Assembly: GCF_016908325.1 (NCBI RefSeq)
Contig: NZ_JAFBDR010000009.1
Span: 105,397 to 169,396, forward strand
Length of the DNA stretch: 64,000 nt
Direction of reading: 5' to 3'
From: Aquibacillus albus
GTDB taxonomy: Bacteria; Bacillota; Bacilli; Bacillales; Amphibacillaceae
Part shown: positions 48,716 through 58,900 of the stretch, in pieces
How positions within the stretch are numbered: position 1 is the stretch's first letter
Layout of the letters: each line of letters opens with the position of its first letter
The notes under the pieces: generated by a model
Databases searched by the model: none
Seen by the model: the letters and a program-made list of their open reading frames with translations, nothing else
Told to the model about the DNA's origin: nothing
Position numbers and translations under genes: made by a program

Positions 48716-48748
48716 CACCTCCAGTCAGTAGCAGTATGACCGGAGGTG
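48716..48748 (-). promoter_or_regulatory. Hairpin sequestering a ribosome site
   Basis: On the minus strand CACCTCCGGTCA (48748-48737) pairs with TGACTGGAGGTG (48727-48716), 12 pairs with one G-U. The 3' arm contains the GGAGGTG ribosome site of the 73-aa gene. No T-run follows, so it is not a terminator. Confidence 0.65.
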
Positions 48749-48763
48749 AAAAATTTATTCCAT

Positions 48764-48913
48764 TTAATCTTCTGAATTATTCTCCAAAACTATTGGCAAA
48801 TCTAATTGAATAGTAGCCATTTCTTTTTTGTTTGAAGAGTTATTTGGACGTTTGATAATAAATGTTTTAGTGTTTCTACCGGGTAACTTAAGTTCCTGAA
48901 TAATTCTATTCAT
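48764..48913 (-). CDS. 49-residue protein in the recombinase operon
   Basis: Starts MNRIIQELKLPGRNTK and ends DLPIVLENNSED. The ATG at 48913 has AAAGGAG eight bases upstream and overlaps the end of the preceding 44-codon gene. No family recognised. Its stop is 16 bases before the hairpin over the next ribosome site, so a terminating ribosome could open it. Confidence 0.55.
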   Translation of the reverse strand: MNRIIQELKLPGRNTKTFIIKRPNNSSNKKEMATIQLDLPIVLENNSED

Positions 48914-49040
48914 TTGACTGGCTCCTTTCTGATTGATAAAAACTTCTAATAACCTCAGCCGAAATATTACGTTTCTTGCAATGAAAAAGTAATTTTTCTA
49001 TATTAATAGCCTCAATGTCTTTCAATTCAAGTTTGTACAT
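48906..49040 (-). CDS. 44-residue protein in the recombinase operon
   Basis: Starts MYKLELKDIEAINIEKLLF and ends YQSERSQSNE. GAGGTGA lies six bases before the ATG. It overlaps the next small gene by eight bases. Short helical peptide with a single CKKR patch; no family recognised. Confidence 0.5.
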   Translation of the reverse strand: MYKLELKDIEAINIEKLLFHCKKRNISAEVIRSFYQSERSQSNE

Positions 49041-49082
49041 CTTTATTTCACCTCAATCTTGTTAACCTCAAAATCTGAATAT

Positions 49083-49292
49083 CTATAATAAGTTGCTTTT
49101 ACCAAGTGTCTGATTTGAAAGCCATTGAAAGAAATCATCGCGCAAAACCCTTTTGCATCCTCCGATTTTAATAAGTGGAAAATGTGGACTATCCATTAAT
49201 GAATAAGCAGTTGGTTTTGATATATTTAATATTTCTGCAATTTCAGTTGCAGTTAAAACAAGGTCGTATCCATTGCGACTACGATGGTTCAT
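49083..49292 (-). CDS. Excisionase-like helix-turn-helix protein
   Basis: 69 residues; ATG at 49292, six bases after AAAGGAGGT (a TTG one codon earlier is less well placed). A MerR/Xis-type winged helix: LTATEIAEILNISKPTAYSLM, then FPLIKIGGCKRVLRDDFFQWL. Such proteins set the direction of recombination or repress the operon. First gene of the serine recombinase operon. Confidence 0.78.
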   Translation of the reverse strand: MNHRSRNGYDLVLTATEIAEILNISKPTAYSLMDSPHFPLIKIGGCKRVLRDDFFQWLSNQTLGKSNLL

Positions 49293-49317
49293 CAAAACAC
49301 CTCCTTTCGTTAAGAAA

Positions 49318-49420
49318 AATAAAAAAATTCCCTACCCATTTGGCTGTAGACAGACCTCTCCTAAGCAAATTAAAAATTGCTATGGAGTGGTTCTTCCACT
49401 TCCAAATCGACAGGGAATTT
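49318..49420 (-). ncRNA. Structured leader with intrinsic terminator before the recombinase operon
   Basis: On the minus strand AAATTCCCT (49420-49412) pairs with AGGGAATTT (49333-49325) and ATTTGG (49407-49402) with CCAAAT (49343-49338), closing a domain that holds two hairpins, AGTGG/CCACT (49400-49386) and AGCAA/TTGCT (49381-49364). The closing stem runs into TTTTTTTATTTTT, like a terminator. This could be an attenuator or a separate small RNA. The excisionase-like gene starts about 30 bases further on. Confidence 0.55.
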
Positions 49421-49669
49421 CCTGTTGATATATTAAGTTGTTAATTTGTTGAAGCTTATAAATTAATATTAATCTATTTAAAAATTAAGGGCAATAAGAT
49501 TTCGATAGGTAGTTTTTGGTAACGTATTAGTCTAATTCACAAGATGTTTTTAGTTCGGTAGTTACAATTTCCATGATACTTCCAATTTCAAATTAAACCT
49601 ATTAAGACTAATAGCCCTATCATATGTTAAAATTTGATTATAAAAAATAATTTTCCGAGGTGAAAGAAT

Positions 49670-51214
49670 ATGCCTGCTAAAGCAGATATTGATTTTCAAA
49701 AAGATCTGTTCGACGCTGCCACTAACATGCGCGGTAGTGTTGCGCCAGCTGATTATAAACATTATGTATTACCTTTAATCTTTTTACGTTACCTCTCAAA
49801 TAGATTTGCAATTCGTAAAGAAGAAATAGACAGTTTAGTTAAGGATCCAAATAGTGATTGGTATGTGCCAGATGAGGAAACCCAACAAGTAATTAAAGAA
49901 GATCCAGACATGTATATGGCTGAGAATGTTTATGTTGTACCTGAAGAGTCACGTTGGTCATATATCTTAAAAAATGCGAAGCAACCAAACATAAAAGAAA
50001 TTCTGGATAATGCTATGAAACGACTAGAAGAGGAAAACCCTGATTTAGAAGGGATGCTTCCTCGTATTTTCCAAGGAAGTAATTTACCAGCCGAAAACGT
50101 CTCTGGATTAATTGAAATTTTTTCACGCGATGTGTTTAGTGCTAATGATGATCGAAGTGTTGATGTTTTAGGCCGGGTTTATGAGTATTTCATCTCTGAA
50201 TTTGCCTCCACTGAGGGGCAGCGTGGTGGAGAGTTCTATACTCCTTACTCAGTTGTTAGTTTACTCGTCCGAATGTTAGAACCAATAAAAGGTACTGTCC
50301 TAGACCCTGCTTGTGGATCTGGTGGTATGTTTATCCAATCAGAAGAATATTCACCACGGCGTCATGAACTATCCTTTTATGGTCAAGAGAACGTTACAAC
50401 TACTGCTCGATTAGGAAAAATGAACGTATTGCTTCATGGTTTAAATGCAGATATCCGTCTTGGAAATTCTCTTTTAGATGATAAATTCTCAGATCTGAAA
50501 GCCGACTATGTTATTGCAAATCCACCATTTAACCAAGATGGCTGGGGTGCGGACCGTATATCAAATGATGATCCAAGGTTAATTGGTCCTGTTACGGATT
50601 CAAATGCGAACTATATGTGGATGCAACATTTCTTCCATCATTTAAATGATACTGGATCTGCTGGTTATGTAATGGCTAATGGTGCTATGACAACTAATGC
50701 TAAAGGAGAAAGACCTGTTCGTGAATGGTTTGTTGATAATGGCTACATTGATTGTATAGTTGCACTACCAGAAAAATTGTTCTTATCTACTGGGATACCT
50801 GTCTGTTTATTCTTCTTGAGTAAGAACCGTGATGGAAAAGGTGAGTATCGTGAAAGACGAAATGAAATTCTATTCATAGACGCTCGTCAAAAAGGTTCAC
50901 TCGTTAGCAGAAAACAAAAAGCACTTTCAGAAGATGAAATAGAAAATATTGCTAAAGTATATCGTAATTTTAAGTTTGATAAAGAAAAAGTTGAAGACGT
51001 ACCTGGCTTTTGTAAAGTTGCATCAATAGATGTAGTGAAAGAAAAAGATTATAAGTTAACGCCTGGTATTTATGTTGGAACAGAGGAAGTTAAAGTTGAT
51101 GGCATTCCATTTGAAGAGAAAATGGAAGAATTAAGAACGACACTTTTTGAACAATTTGAAGAGTCCAATCGTCTCCAAGATAAGATTAAGAAGGATTTGG
51201 AGGGGTTAGTTTGA
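49670..51214 (+). CDS. hsdM: Type I restriction-modification methyltransferase HsdM
   Basis: N6-adenine methyltransferase subunit. 514 residues. The N-terminal HsdM domain (FQKDLFDAATNMRGSVAPADYKHYVLPLIFLRYLS, in parts) precedes the catalytic domain with SAM-binding motif I DPACGSGG (from residue 212), RGGEFYTPYSVVSLLVRML just before it, and motif IV NPPF (284-287). GAGGTGAAAG precedes the start. Its stop overlaps the hsdS TTG start (TTGA). A complete hsdM-hsdS-hsdR set suggests a functional system. Confidence 0.95.
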   Translation: MPAKADIDFQKDLFDAATNMRGSVAPADYKHYVLPLIFLRYLSNRFAIRKEEIDSLVKDPNSDWYVPDEETQQVIKEDPDMYMAENVYVVPEESRWSYILKNAKQPNIKEILDNAMKRLEEENPDLEGMLPRIFQGSNLPAENVSGLIEIFSRDVFSANDDRSVDVLGRVYEYFISEFASTEGQRGGEFYTPYSVVSLLVRMLEPIKGTVLDPACGSGGMFIQSEEYSPRRHELSFYGQENVTTTARLGKMNVLLHGLNADIRLGNSLLDDKFSDLKADYVIANPPFNQDGWGADRISNDDPRLIGPVTDSNANYMWMQHFFHHLNDTGSAGYVMANGAMTTNAKGERPVREWFVDNGYIDCIVALPEKLFLSTGIPVCLFFLSKNRDGKGEYRERRNEILFIDARQKGSLVSRKQKALSEDEIENIAKVYRNFKFDKEKVEDVPGFCKVASIDVVKEKDYKLTPGIYVGTEEVKVDGIPFEEKMEELRTTLFEQFEESNRLQDKIKKDLEGLV

Positions 51215-52386
51215 GTGAAGAATCACTACTTCAACTTAAAGATGTTGCCTACTATGTTAAAGACCGAATATCAACAGATCAATTATCCAATCATACTTAT
51301 ATTTCAACTGAAAACATGTTGACTGATAAGAGGGGAGTAGAAGAAGCGTCAGGTTTACCATCAAGTAAAACAGTCACGAAATATTTACCCAACGACATTC
51401 TTGTTTCAAATATTAGGCCGTACTTTAAAAAGATATGGTATGCAAACCAAACAGGTGGTTGCTCGAATGATGTTCTAGTTTTGAGAAATAAGTTGAAAGA
51501 AAGAATAGATGACAAGTACTTATATTACGCATTATTCCAAGATTCATTTTTTGATTATGTTATGAGTGGTGCTAAGGGTGCCAAAATGCCTAGGGGTGAC
51601 AAAGAAGAAATCTTGAAATACAAAATAGAGTTTCCTTCAATCACCATACAAAGAAAAATAGCAGCAATCCTATCTGCAATTGATGAAAAAATCGAACTCA
51701 TCAACAAAATGAACCAGACCCTTGAAGATTTGGCTTTTACACTTTTCAAAAAGATAATCTCAGAGAATAATTCAAATTCACGGAGACTAAGAGATTATAT
51801 AACCTTAAATCCCACAACACCGGTTAAAAAAGGTACAATCATGAAGTATATAGATATGAAGGCTCTGTCGACTAATAATATGAGTGTATCTTACGAGAGT
51901 ATAATTGAAAGAGAATTTAAATCTGGTTCAAAATTTATGAATAATGACGTTTTACTTGCAAGAATAACACCTTGTTTAGAAAATGGGAAATCAGCATTTG
52001 TAAACTTCTTAAGAGATGGGGAGTTAGCATACGGTTCAACTGAATTTTTGGTTTTAAGGGCCAATGAAAAATCGTGTCCACAATTTCTTTATTGTTTAAT
52101 AAAGGATCCGAGGTTTAAGGAATTTGCCAAAATGAGTATGGTAGGTTCTTCTGGACGACAGAGAATACAGAATAGCATATTGTTAGAATATGAAATGCCA
52201 GATATTGAAAGTGAACGAATGAGTTATTTTGATAAACTAACTAAGGATTGGTTTAAGCTGGTGAGTAAAAACAATATTCAGAATTGGAATTTAACTAAAC
52301 TTCGTGATTACCTTCTACCTAAACTCCTATCAGGAGAAATCCGCTCATTAGACGTGGAATCACAAGTAGCAGAAGTCACGCAGTAA
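51211..52386 (+). CDS. hsdS: Type I restriction-modification specificity subunit HsdS
   Basis: Sets the DNA target of HsdM2S and HsdR2M2S complexes. 391 residues; TTG start behind GGAGGGG and overlapping the hsdM stop. Two target recognition domains: TRD1 about 1-140 (ending SGAKGAKMPRGDKEEIL), the central conserved helical spacer about 145-190 (IQRKIAAILSAIDEKIELINKMNQTLEDLAFTLF, in parts), TRD2 about 195-345 (MSMVGSSGRQRIQNSILLEYEMP), and the distal repeat (LTKLRDYLLPKLLSGEI). Target sequence cannot be read from the gene. Confidence 0.93.
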   Translation: MSEESLLQLKDVAYYVKDRISTDQLSNHTYISTENMLTDKRGVEEASGLPSSKTVTKYLPNDILVSNIRPYFKKIWYANQTGGCSNDVLVLRNKLKERIDDKYLYYALFQDSFFDYVMSGAKGAKMPRGDKEEILKYKIEFPSITIQRKIAAILSAIDEKIELINKMNQTLEDLAFTLFKKIISENNSNSRRLRDYITLNPTTPVKKGTIMKYIDMKALSTNNMSVSYESIIEREFKSGSKFMNNDVLLARITPCLENGKSAFVNFLRDGELAYGSTEFLVLRANEKSCPQFLYCLIKDPRFKEFAKMSMVGSSGRQRIQNSILLEYEMPDIESERMSYFDKLTKDWFKLVSKNNIQNWNLTKLRDYLLPKLLSGEIRSLDVESQVAEVTQ

Positions 52387-52404
52387 CAAAGAGGAGGGAT
52401 GAAC

Positions 52405-55400
52405 ATGGGGCGATTAATGGAATCGGATTTTGAAGAAACAACGATTGAACGATTGGAAGCTCTTGACTATACCTATTCGCACGGGCAAGAACTTTATCAA
52501 CGTGGTGAACGTCAACGTCTACAAGAAGTTGTTTTAAAAAGACGGTTAGAATCCTTTTTACAAGAAACTTATACAATGATTCCTGAAAATGAAGTTAGTC
52601 GTCTATCGAATTTGTTTATTTTAAATGAAGGTGTTGGCTGGGAAGAGAGAAATTTTGTCTTCCACCAAAAACTTGTAAAAGGACTTGAGTTTGAATATGA
52701 GGATGATCAAGGAGAAGAAAAAGTACAGCACGTTTATCCTATTGATTGGAAAACACCTGAAAATAATGATTTTTTAGTTGTTAATCAGTTGTCTATAGAA
52801 GGGCGTATGTCTCGTAGACCTGATGTTGTTATATACATTAATGGAATACCCTTGATTGTTTTCGAACTTAAGAATCCTAATAAAGAAAACGTAACTGTAT
52901 ATGACGCCTATACTCAAATTCGTAATTACACCCATGATATCTCTCAATTATTCGAGTACAATGCATTTACAGTTATTTCTGACGGTATTGAAACAAAACA
53001 CGGAATGCCCTCTGTGCCATATGATTTCTTTGCTTCCTGGAAAACGATTGATGGTGTTAATGTAGATAACAATGTAGTAAATACCATGAGGACTTTAGTA
53101 CAAGGTCTATTTGAAAAAGATAGATTGCTAAACTATATCCGAAATTTTATTGTTTACCTTGATAAGGGCGAGTCTAAGGTTAAGATTGGAGCGAAATATC
53201 ACCAGTTCTTTGGAGTCAACTTTGCAGTAGGAGAAACGGTTCGTGCTACACGTCCTGAGGGTAACCGGAAAATTGGTGTGATGTATCACACAACTGGTTC
53301 AGGTAAAAGTATCAGTATGTTGTTTTACTCAGCAATATTATCTAAACATAATAAACTGGATAATCCGACGATTGTAGTTCAAGTCGACCGTAACGACTTG
53401 GATGAACAATTACATGACACGTTTTCAGAAGGTTATAGTCTAATTGGGCATACTCATCACGCTAAAAAAGCGGATGAATTGCGAGATATACTTAAAGGTG
53501 AAGGTGGACAAATTGTCTTCTCTACTATTGAAAAGTTCCGTTTGAAAGAAGGAGAAGCAAAACATCCTGTTTTATCTGATCGAAGTAATATTATAGTGAT
53601 TTCTGATGAGGCTCACCGTACGCAAAGTGGTTTTGATGGGGGCTATGCAGCACAACTTCGCTTTGCCCTCCCTAATGCCTCATTTGTTGGGTTTACTGGG
53701 ACACCTGTAAATTTATTAGGAAACAATACTGAAGAAATTTTTGGCCATGTGATTCACAGATATGATATGGCACAAGCCGTTCAAGATAAAGCTGTTTTAC
53801 CGTTATATTATGAAAGTAGAATGATTCCGCTAGACTACGATGGTGCAGATATAGATAGTGAATTTTCCAATTTGGTGGACGATGTTGGACTTGAAGATGA
53901 GGAGTCTCAATCGTACAAAGTGAAATGGGCGGCACTTGAAAAGGTTGTAGGTACACCAAAACGTTTAAACATGCTTTCCAAGAGTATCCTGGATCATTTC
54001 AATAAAGCTGCTGATCCATTTCAAAAAGGCATGATTATTTGTATGAGTCGGCAAATTGCAGTTCGTTTATATGATGAACTGAAGAAGCAGGATGATTGTC
54101 CAGAAGTAGAAGTAATCATGACTGGAGATGTAACTAAAGATCCTGAGTCGTGGAGAAGGAAAAATCCAGACAGTAAATATTCCCATATTAAAACAAAAGA
54201 AGAACAAGAAGAAGTCAAAGCCCGTTTAAAAGATACAGAGGATCCTCTGAAATTGGTTATTGTTGTTTCTATGTGGCTTACTGGGTTTGATGTACCTAAT
54301 CTATCATTCCTATATGTTGATAAACCGATGAAAGGTCATAATCTTATTCAGGCGATTGCACGCGTTAACCGTGTCTTCCCAGGAAAAGAAGGCGGACTGA
54401 TTGTTGATTTTATTGGTATTGCAACATCCCTGAAAGAAGCCACTAACCGATATACTGGCGATAATGCTACTAATGACATGGATATTGATGTTGATAAAGC
54501 AATCGGTGTCTTTAATGATAAGTTAAGCGAGGTAAGAAAGTACTTTGGTGAAATTAAACACCGCGATGATTGGCGTTCGCTATCTAAAGTAAAGCGAGAT
54601 GATTTGATTGGTGACTTGGTTAACGACCAATTAAATGGAGATCCAGAAGCTTTTGTTGAAGCGTGTACAAAACTTGAAAAAGCTCACAAGCTAGTTAAGC
54701 ATATGGAACAAGTAATCCCTCTCGCAGATGAAGTTACGTTGTATCAAATGGTGCGGATTCAAGTTAGAAAATTCCTTTCTGCACAGAGAAATGACTTCGA
54801 ATCTAATCAAACCGTTGAAGAGCGCCTGAACTCTCTAATTGATCGTCATTTGGAAACGAAGGAACCAGTTGATATTTATAAGGTTGCAGGCATTGAAAAG
54901 CCGGACATTAGTATCCTTGATGAAGATTTCTTAAAGGATATGGAGGAAAAAGAACAGCACGAAGACTTAAGGCTGAAACTCCTTAAGAAATTGCTGGAGG
55001 ATCATATACAAGTTAATTTTAAAAAGAATAGTCCAAAAGAGAAGCAAATGCGAGAACTTCTAGAGAAGACTCTTAAAGATTACCATAACCGAATTATACA
55101 GGCTGCGGATGTCGTTCGAATGATGGTTGAAATGAAACAAGATGTCGATAGTGAAGTGGATTTTCGTAAAGAACTTGGCCTTTCCGATGAAGAAGCTGAA
55201 TTCTACAAGGCTATTACCTCTTTAAAAATGGAGTCTTTTGACAACAAGTTTCTAGCTGACCTAATACACAAGGTTCTAAAAGAGTTAAAGAAGAACCTTA
55301 GTCAGGATTGGACCAGCGAGCATCGGAAGAATATATATGCCAAAGTTAATATGTCTGTTAAAAAAGTATTGATGAACGAAGGAATAAAAGGACAACAACT

Positions 55401-55470
55401 AATATTTATTACAAAAGCAATCATGGAAGAAGCCAAAGAGCAATATAAAGATTGGCCTAATCAGGCGTAG
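52405..55470 (+). CDS. hsdR: Type I restriction endonuclease HsdR
   Basis: Translocating restriction subunit. 1021 residues; ATG at 52405 is six bases after GAGGAGGG (an ATG two codons earlier overlaps the site). Nuclease motif RRPDVVIYINGIPLIVFELKNPN (about 136-157; D, E-x-K), then the SF2 helicase motor with Walker A TTGSGKS (about 297-303), DEAH (401-404), GFTGTPVN, and motifs V/VI (LIVDFIGIATS upstream of IARVNR). The C-terminal helical region couples to HsdM. Complete and uninterrupted. Confidence 0.95.
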   Translation: MGRLMESDFEETTIERLEALDYTYSHGQELYQRGERQRLQEVVLKRRLESFLQETYTMIPENEVSRLSNLFILNEGVGWEERNFVFHQKLVKGLEFEYEDDQGEEKVQHVYPIDWKTPENNDFLVVNQLSIEGRMSRRPDVVIYINGIPLIVFELKNPNKENVTVYDAYTQIRNYTHDISQLFEYNAFTVISDGIETKHGMPSVPYDFFASWKTIDGVNVDNNVVNTMRTLVQGLFEKDRLLNYIRNFIVYLDKGESKVKIGAKYHQFFGVNFAVGETVRATRPEGNRKIGVMYHTTGSGKSISMLFYSAILSKHNKLDNPTIVVQVDRNDLDEQLHDTFSEGYSLIGHTHHAKKADELRDILKGEGGQIVFSTIEKFRLKEGEAKHPVLSDRSNIIVISDEAHRTQSGFDGGYAAQLRFALPNASFVGFTGTPVNLLGNNTEEIFGHVIHRYDMAQAVQDKAVLPLYYESRMIPLDYDGADIDSEFSNLVDDVGLEDEESQSYKVKWAALEKVVGTPKRLNMLSKSILDHFNKAADPFQKGMIICMSRQIAVRLYDELKKQDDCPEVEVIMTGDVTKDPESWRRKNPDSKYSHIKTKEEQEEVKARLKDTEDPLKLVIVVSMWLTGFDVPNLSFLYVDKPMKGHNLIQAIARVNRVFPGKEGGLIVDFIGIATSLKEATNRYTGDNATNDMDIDVDKAIGVFNDKLSEVRKYFGEIKHRDDWRSLSKVKRDDLIGDLVNDQLNGDPEAFVEACTKLEKAHKLVKHMEQVIPLADEVTLYQMVRIQVRKFLSAQRNDFESNQTVEERLNSLIDRHLETKEPVDIYKVAGIEKPDISILDEDFLKDMEEKEQHEDLRLKLLKKLLEDHIQVNFKKNSPKEKQMRELLEKTLKDYHNRIIQAADVVRMMVEMKQDVDSEVDFRKELGLSDEEAEFYKAITSLKMESFDNKFLADLIHKVLKELKKNLSQDWTSEHRKNIYAKVNMSVKKVLMNEGIKGQQLIFITKAIMEEAKEQYKDWPNQA

Positions 55471-55476
55471 TGCAAC

Positions 55477-55513
55477 GAGAGTCTTTACATTATAGATGAA
55501 GACTCTCTTTTTT
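55477..55513 (+). terminator. Terminator after hsdR
   Basis: GAGAGTCTT (55477-55485) and AAGACTCTC (55499-55507), then six T. Confidence 0.88.
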
Positions 55514-55563
55514 GAATCACTATGTAAAAAAACAATAGAGATAAGGAAAGGGTGTTGAGAAAC

Positions 55564-55845
55564 ATGGAAGTATTATTTAAGAATGGAGATGTTTATGATA
55601 ATCCTGTAGATTTTGTAAGAATACCTGCTTCACATGGTCCAAATGTTAATTATCTAGTGTGTTATGGGACGGTTAATTGGCGAGGAAATGTCCAGACAGC
55701 AATTTATGTTTTAATGGAGTATAACGGGATTCCAAATACAAAGGTTCCTCCACATATTACTACACATGTGAATGAAGATGGCAGTACAGATTTGAATCTT
55801 GTGTTAGAAAAAATTAACTTATTGAAGCAAAGATATGAGTTATAG
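55564..55845 (+). CDS. Small hypothetical protein between RM and the STAND gene
   Basis: 93 residues from ATG 55564 (AAGGAAAGGG upstream; GTG/TTG codons just before it are too close). Compact, probably alpha/beta: VLFKNGDVYDNPVDFVRIPASHG, TVNWRGNVQTAIYVLMEYNG, and IPNTKVPPHITTHVNEDGS. No recognised domain. It has its own transcript start region after the hsdR terminator and lies 83 bases before the 2092-aa gene in the same direction, so the two may be cotranscribed. Confidence 0.6.
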   Translation: MEVLFKNGDVYDNPVDFVRIPASHGPNVNYLVCYGTVNWRGNVQTAIYVLMEYNGIPNTKVPPHITTHVNEDGSTDLNLVLEKINLLKQRYEL

Positions 55846-55928
55846 ACATTCAACTAAAAATTACAGCTTTCTTAGTTGGTTATAAATTTCGACAGGTTGT
55901 CAATTTTTTAAAAGGAGAAATTACATAG

Positions 55929-58900
55929 ATGGAAAACGAACTAGTTAGATATTCAAGGGCAGGTGACACTTTCCATTATCGATGGGCTGCACGTCGATGT
56001 TTAAGGATGCTACATCCAAAAGCTTTGTTACGTTGTGTCATTATTGAAGGGTCAAACGAGAAAAAAATGGCGGGCGAATATGTGATTGATGTGGCTGAAT
56101 ACTCGGGAATAAGTGATGAAGATTTGCAAAAAATAGATTACTATCAACTAAAGCACACAACTGTTAGAAAAGAATTGCCTTTTAATTTAAGTGATTTAGA
56201 AGATACAATTGAGGGTTTTGCAAAAAGGTTCATTGCTTATTGTGACACTAAAAATGAAAGTGAAGATGCCCCAAACATTACTTTTACAATAGTGACTAAC
56301 AGACCCATTGCTCACAGTTTTAAGGATAATATCCAGAAAATTATAAATGGAGATGTTGTTAAAAAACGCTTTTCTAATACTATCGAAAAATATACTACAC
56401 TTAAGGGTGAAAAATTAAAAGAATTCTGTGCCTGTCTTCTATTCATGGATGGAGAAGGAGACTATAATGCTCAGAAATATGATCTTCATCTAGAAATTTC
56501 GCAAATATTGGCAGGAACTGTTGATAACCCACAAATTGATAGTATTACTACATTAGTTCAAGAAAAAGTTTTGCCTGATTCAGATGGTCGAATCATGAGG
56601 GAAGATATATTTAAACGTTTTGGTGTTACTTCAGATAGAGATTTATTCCCTTCCCCTCCAGAGTATGAAAAACTAGAAAATACAATTCTACGAAAACAAC
56701 ATAATGAAATCATAGAATTAATCTTGACCAATTCTAATCCTACTATAATACATGCAGCTGGAGGTGTTGGAAAGTCAGTTATTTCTCGTCAAATTATTCG
56801 ATCATTGCCTAGTGGATCCTTTGGTATAGTTTATGATTGCTTTGGTGGAGGTAGATATCGAAATAGAAGTGAACCTAGACATCGTTATCGTGATTCTCTT
56901 GTGCAGATAGTAAATGAATTAGCAGCCCATGGATTATGTGAACCATTAATAGCACTATCTAATGCTCTAGAAGATGAAATTCTAAGGCAATTTCTCTCAA
57001 GATTGGACGTTGCTGTGGAAGCACTAAAGAAAGAAAATGAAAATGCAGTATTAACAATTTTAATTGATGCTGCCGATAATGCCGAAATGGCTGCGAGAGA
57101 ATATGGTCATTCTTGTTTTGCCCATGAACTATTACGTGAGTCTTTACCTGAAGGTTGTAAGTTGGCAATGTTATGCAGGACAGAAAGGATTAATTTATTA
57201 GAACCATCTAGTTTCGTTAATCAGATAGAATTGAAACCTTTTTCACAAGAAGAATCTTTATTCTATCTCAAAAGTGTATTTCCAGAATCTACTCAGGAGG
57301 ATGGAACCGAATTCCATCGATTAACAGGTGGTAACCCAAGGGTGCAATCAAACGTTCTTAACAGAGGATTTAAAAATATTACAGAAGTATTAAATAGTCT
57401 AGGACCAGTAGGTACTACAGTTGAAGAACAAATTGAATTACAACTAGATAATGCTATTTCCATAATAAAAGAAAAGCTTTCCAGTAATTATCAAAGTCAA
57501 ATTGATGCAATTTGTTTAGGGTTGGCTAATTTACCACCATTTATTCCTTTGCGTGTTCTAGCTAAGGCAGCAGAAGTGAATGAAGCTACGGTGAGAAGCT
57601 TTATATCGGAACTGGGGCATCCTCTATGGCTGACAGATAATTCAGTACAGTTTAGAGATGAGCCTACAGAAACCTGGTTTCGGAAAAGGTTTTCAGCTAA
57701 AAAAGAGCAGATACTATCATATATCACACAGCTTAAGCCAATGGCTTATGAATATACCTATGTTGCTGAAGTATTACCTTCATTGTTACTACAAGCTGAA
57801 CAGTACAGTGAATTAATTGAACTTACAGTATCTGATAAATATCTACCCGAAGATAATCCGATTGATAGAAGAAATGTTCGAGTGTATCGTCTCCAATTTG
57901 CATTCAAAGCAGCATTAAAGTTAGGACGATATGAAGATTCTATCAAATTAGCATTACTTGCTGGTGAAGAAACGGCTGGTGATAAACGGCAGCTAAAATT
58001 AATTAAAGAAAATATTGACTTGCTAGCTCCGTTACAGAGTGAACAAAGAATTCAAGAGTTAGCTTTTCGAAGAATGATAAGTGGTGCCTGGGATGGTTCA
58101 CAGAACGTTTATTCGGCAGCAATGTTATCTTCAGTTAATGAATTTAAAGGTGAAGCAAGAGGCTATTTGAGAGCGGGTATTAATTGGCTTCATCTATATT
58201 TTCAAGAACGAAAAAATCAGGAGGGTTTTCATCATAATAAAATAGAAGATGAAGACCTAGTTGAGCTAGCCTTTGCCCACTTAAACCTGTTTGGGGTAAC
58301 TAAAACTGTAGAGTTCCTCTTGAATTGGCAGCCAAAAGAAGTAACATTTCGCATCACACAAATACTTATTAGGCGTATTATCGATTTAGGGAATTTTGAT
58401 GCTATATATGAAATGCTTAGAATTGTACCAAAGAACCCATATTTTGTTGTTGCGGTAGTTCATGAGTTACTAGAGGTGGGAAAACTTCCTGAAAAAGATA
58501 CAATTGAAAGGTGTTTGGATTTACTAACTTTTAGTCGTACTCGTATGGACAAACCAGCACATTCTTACAATAATGATATTCTATCAGCTATTGTTTCATT
58601 TGCCGAAGTATGTGCTGTTAACAAATTATCACAAAGGAAAATTTTACGAGTCCTAAGATATTATTTCCCTAAAAGGGCACCTCGTATAATTACTAGCAAT
58701 TTTCAAGAAAGAGAAAGAGATCCCTTTTTACGTGCCGTTGCACTTAAGTCTGTTCTAACGGAAAACTTAAATCTGAATTTAGATGAAGTCATTCCAGAGG
58801 AGTTTTCTAAAAAAGAAAATAAATACAGATATGAACATGATATTCAAGAATTCAAACAAATAATGAAGGGACTTTTACCTTGGTATTTTGCTCGTATACA

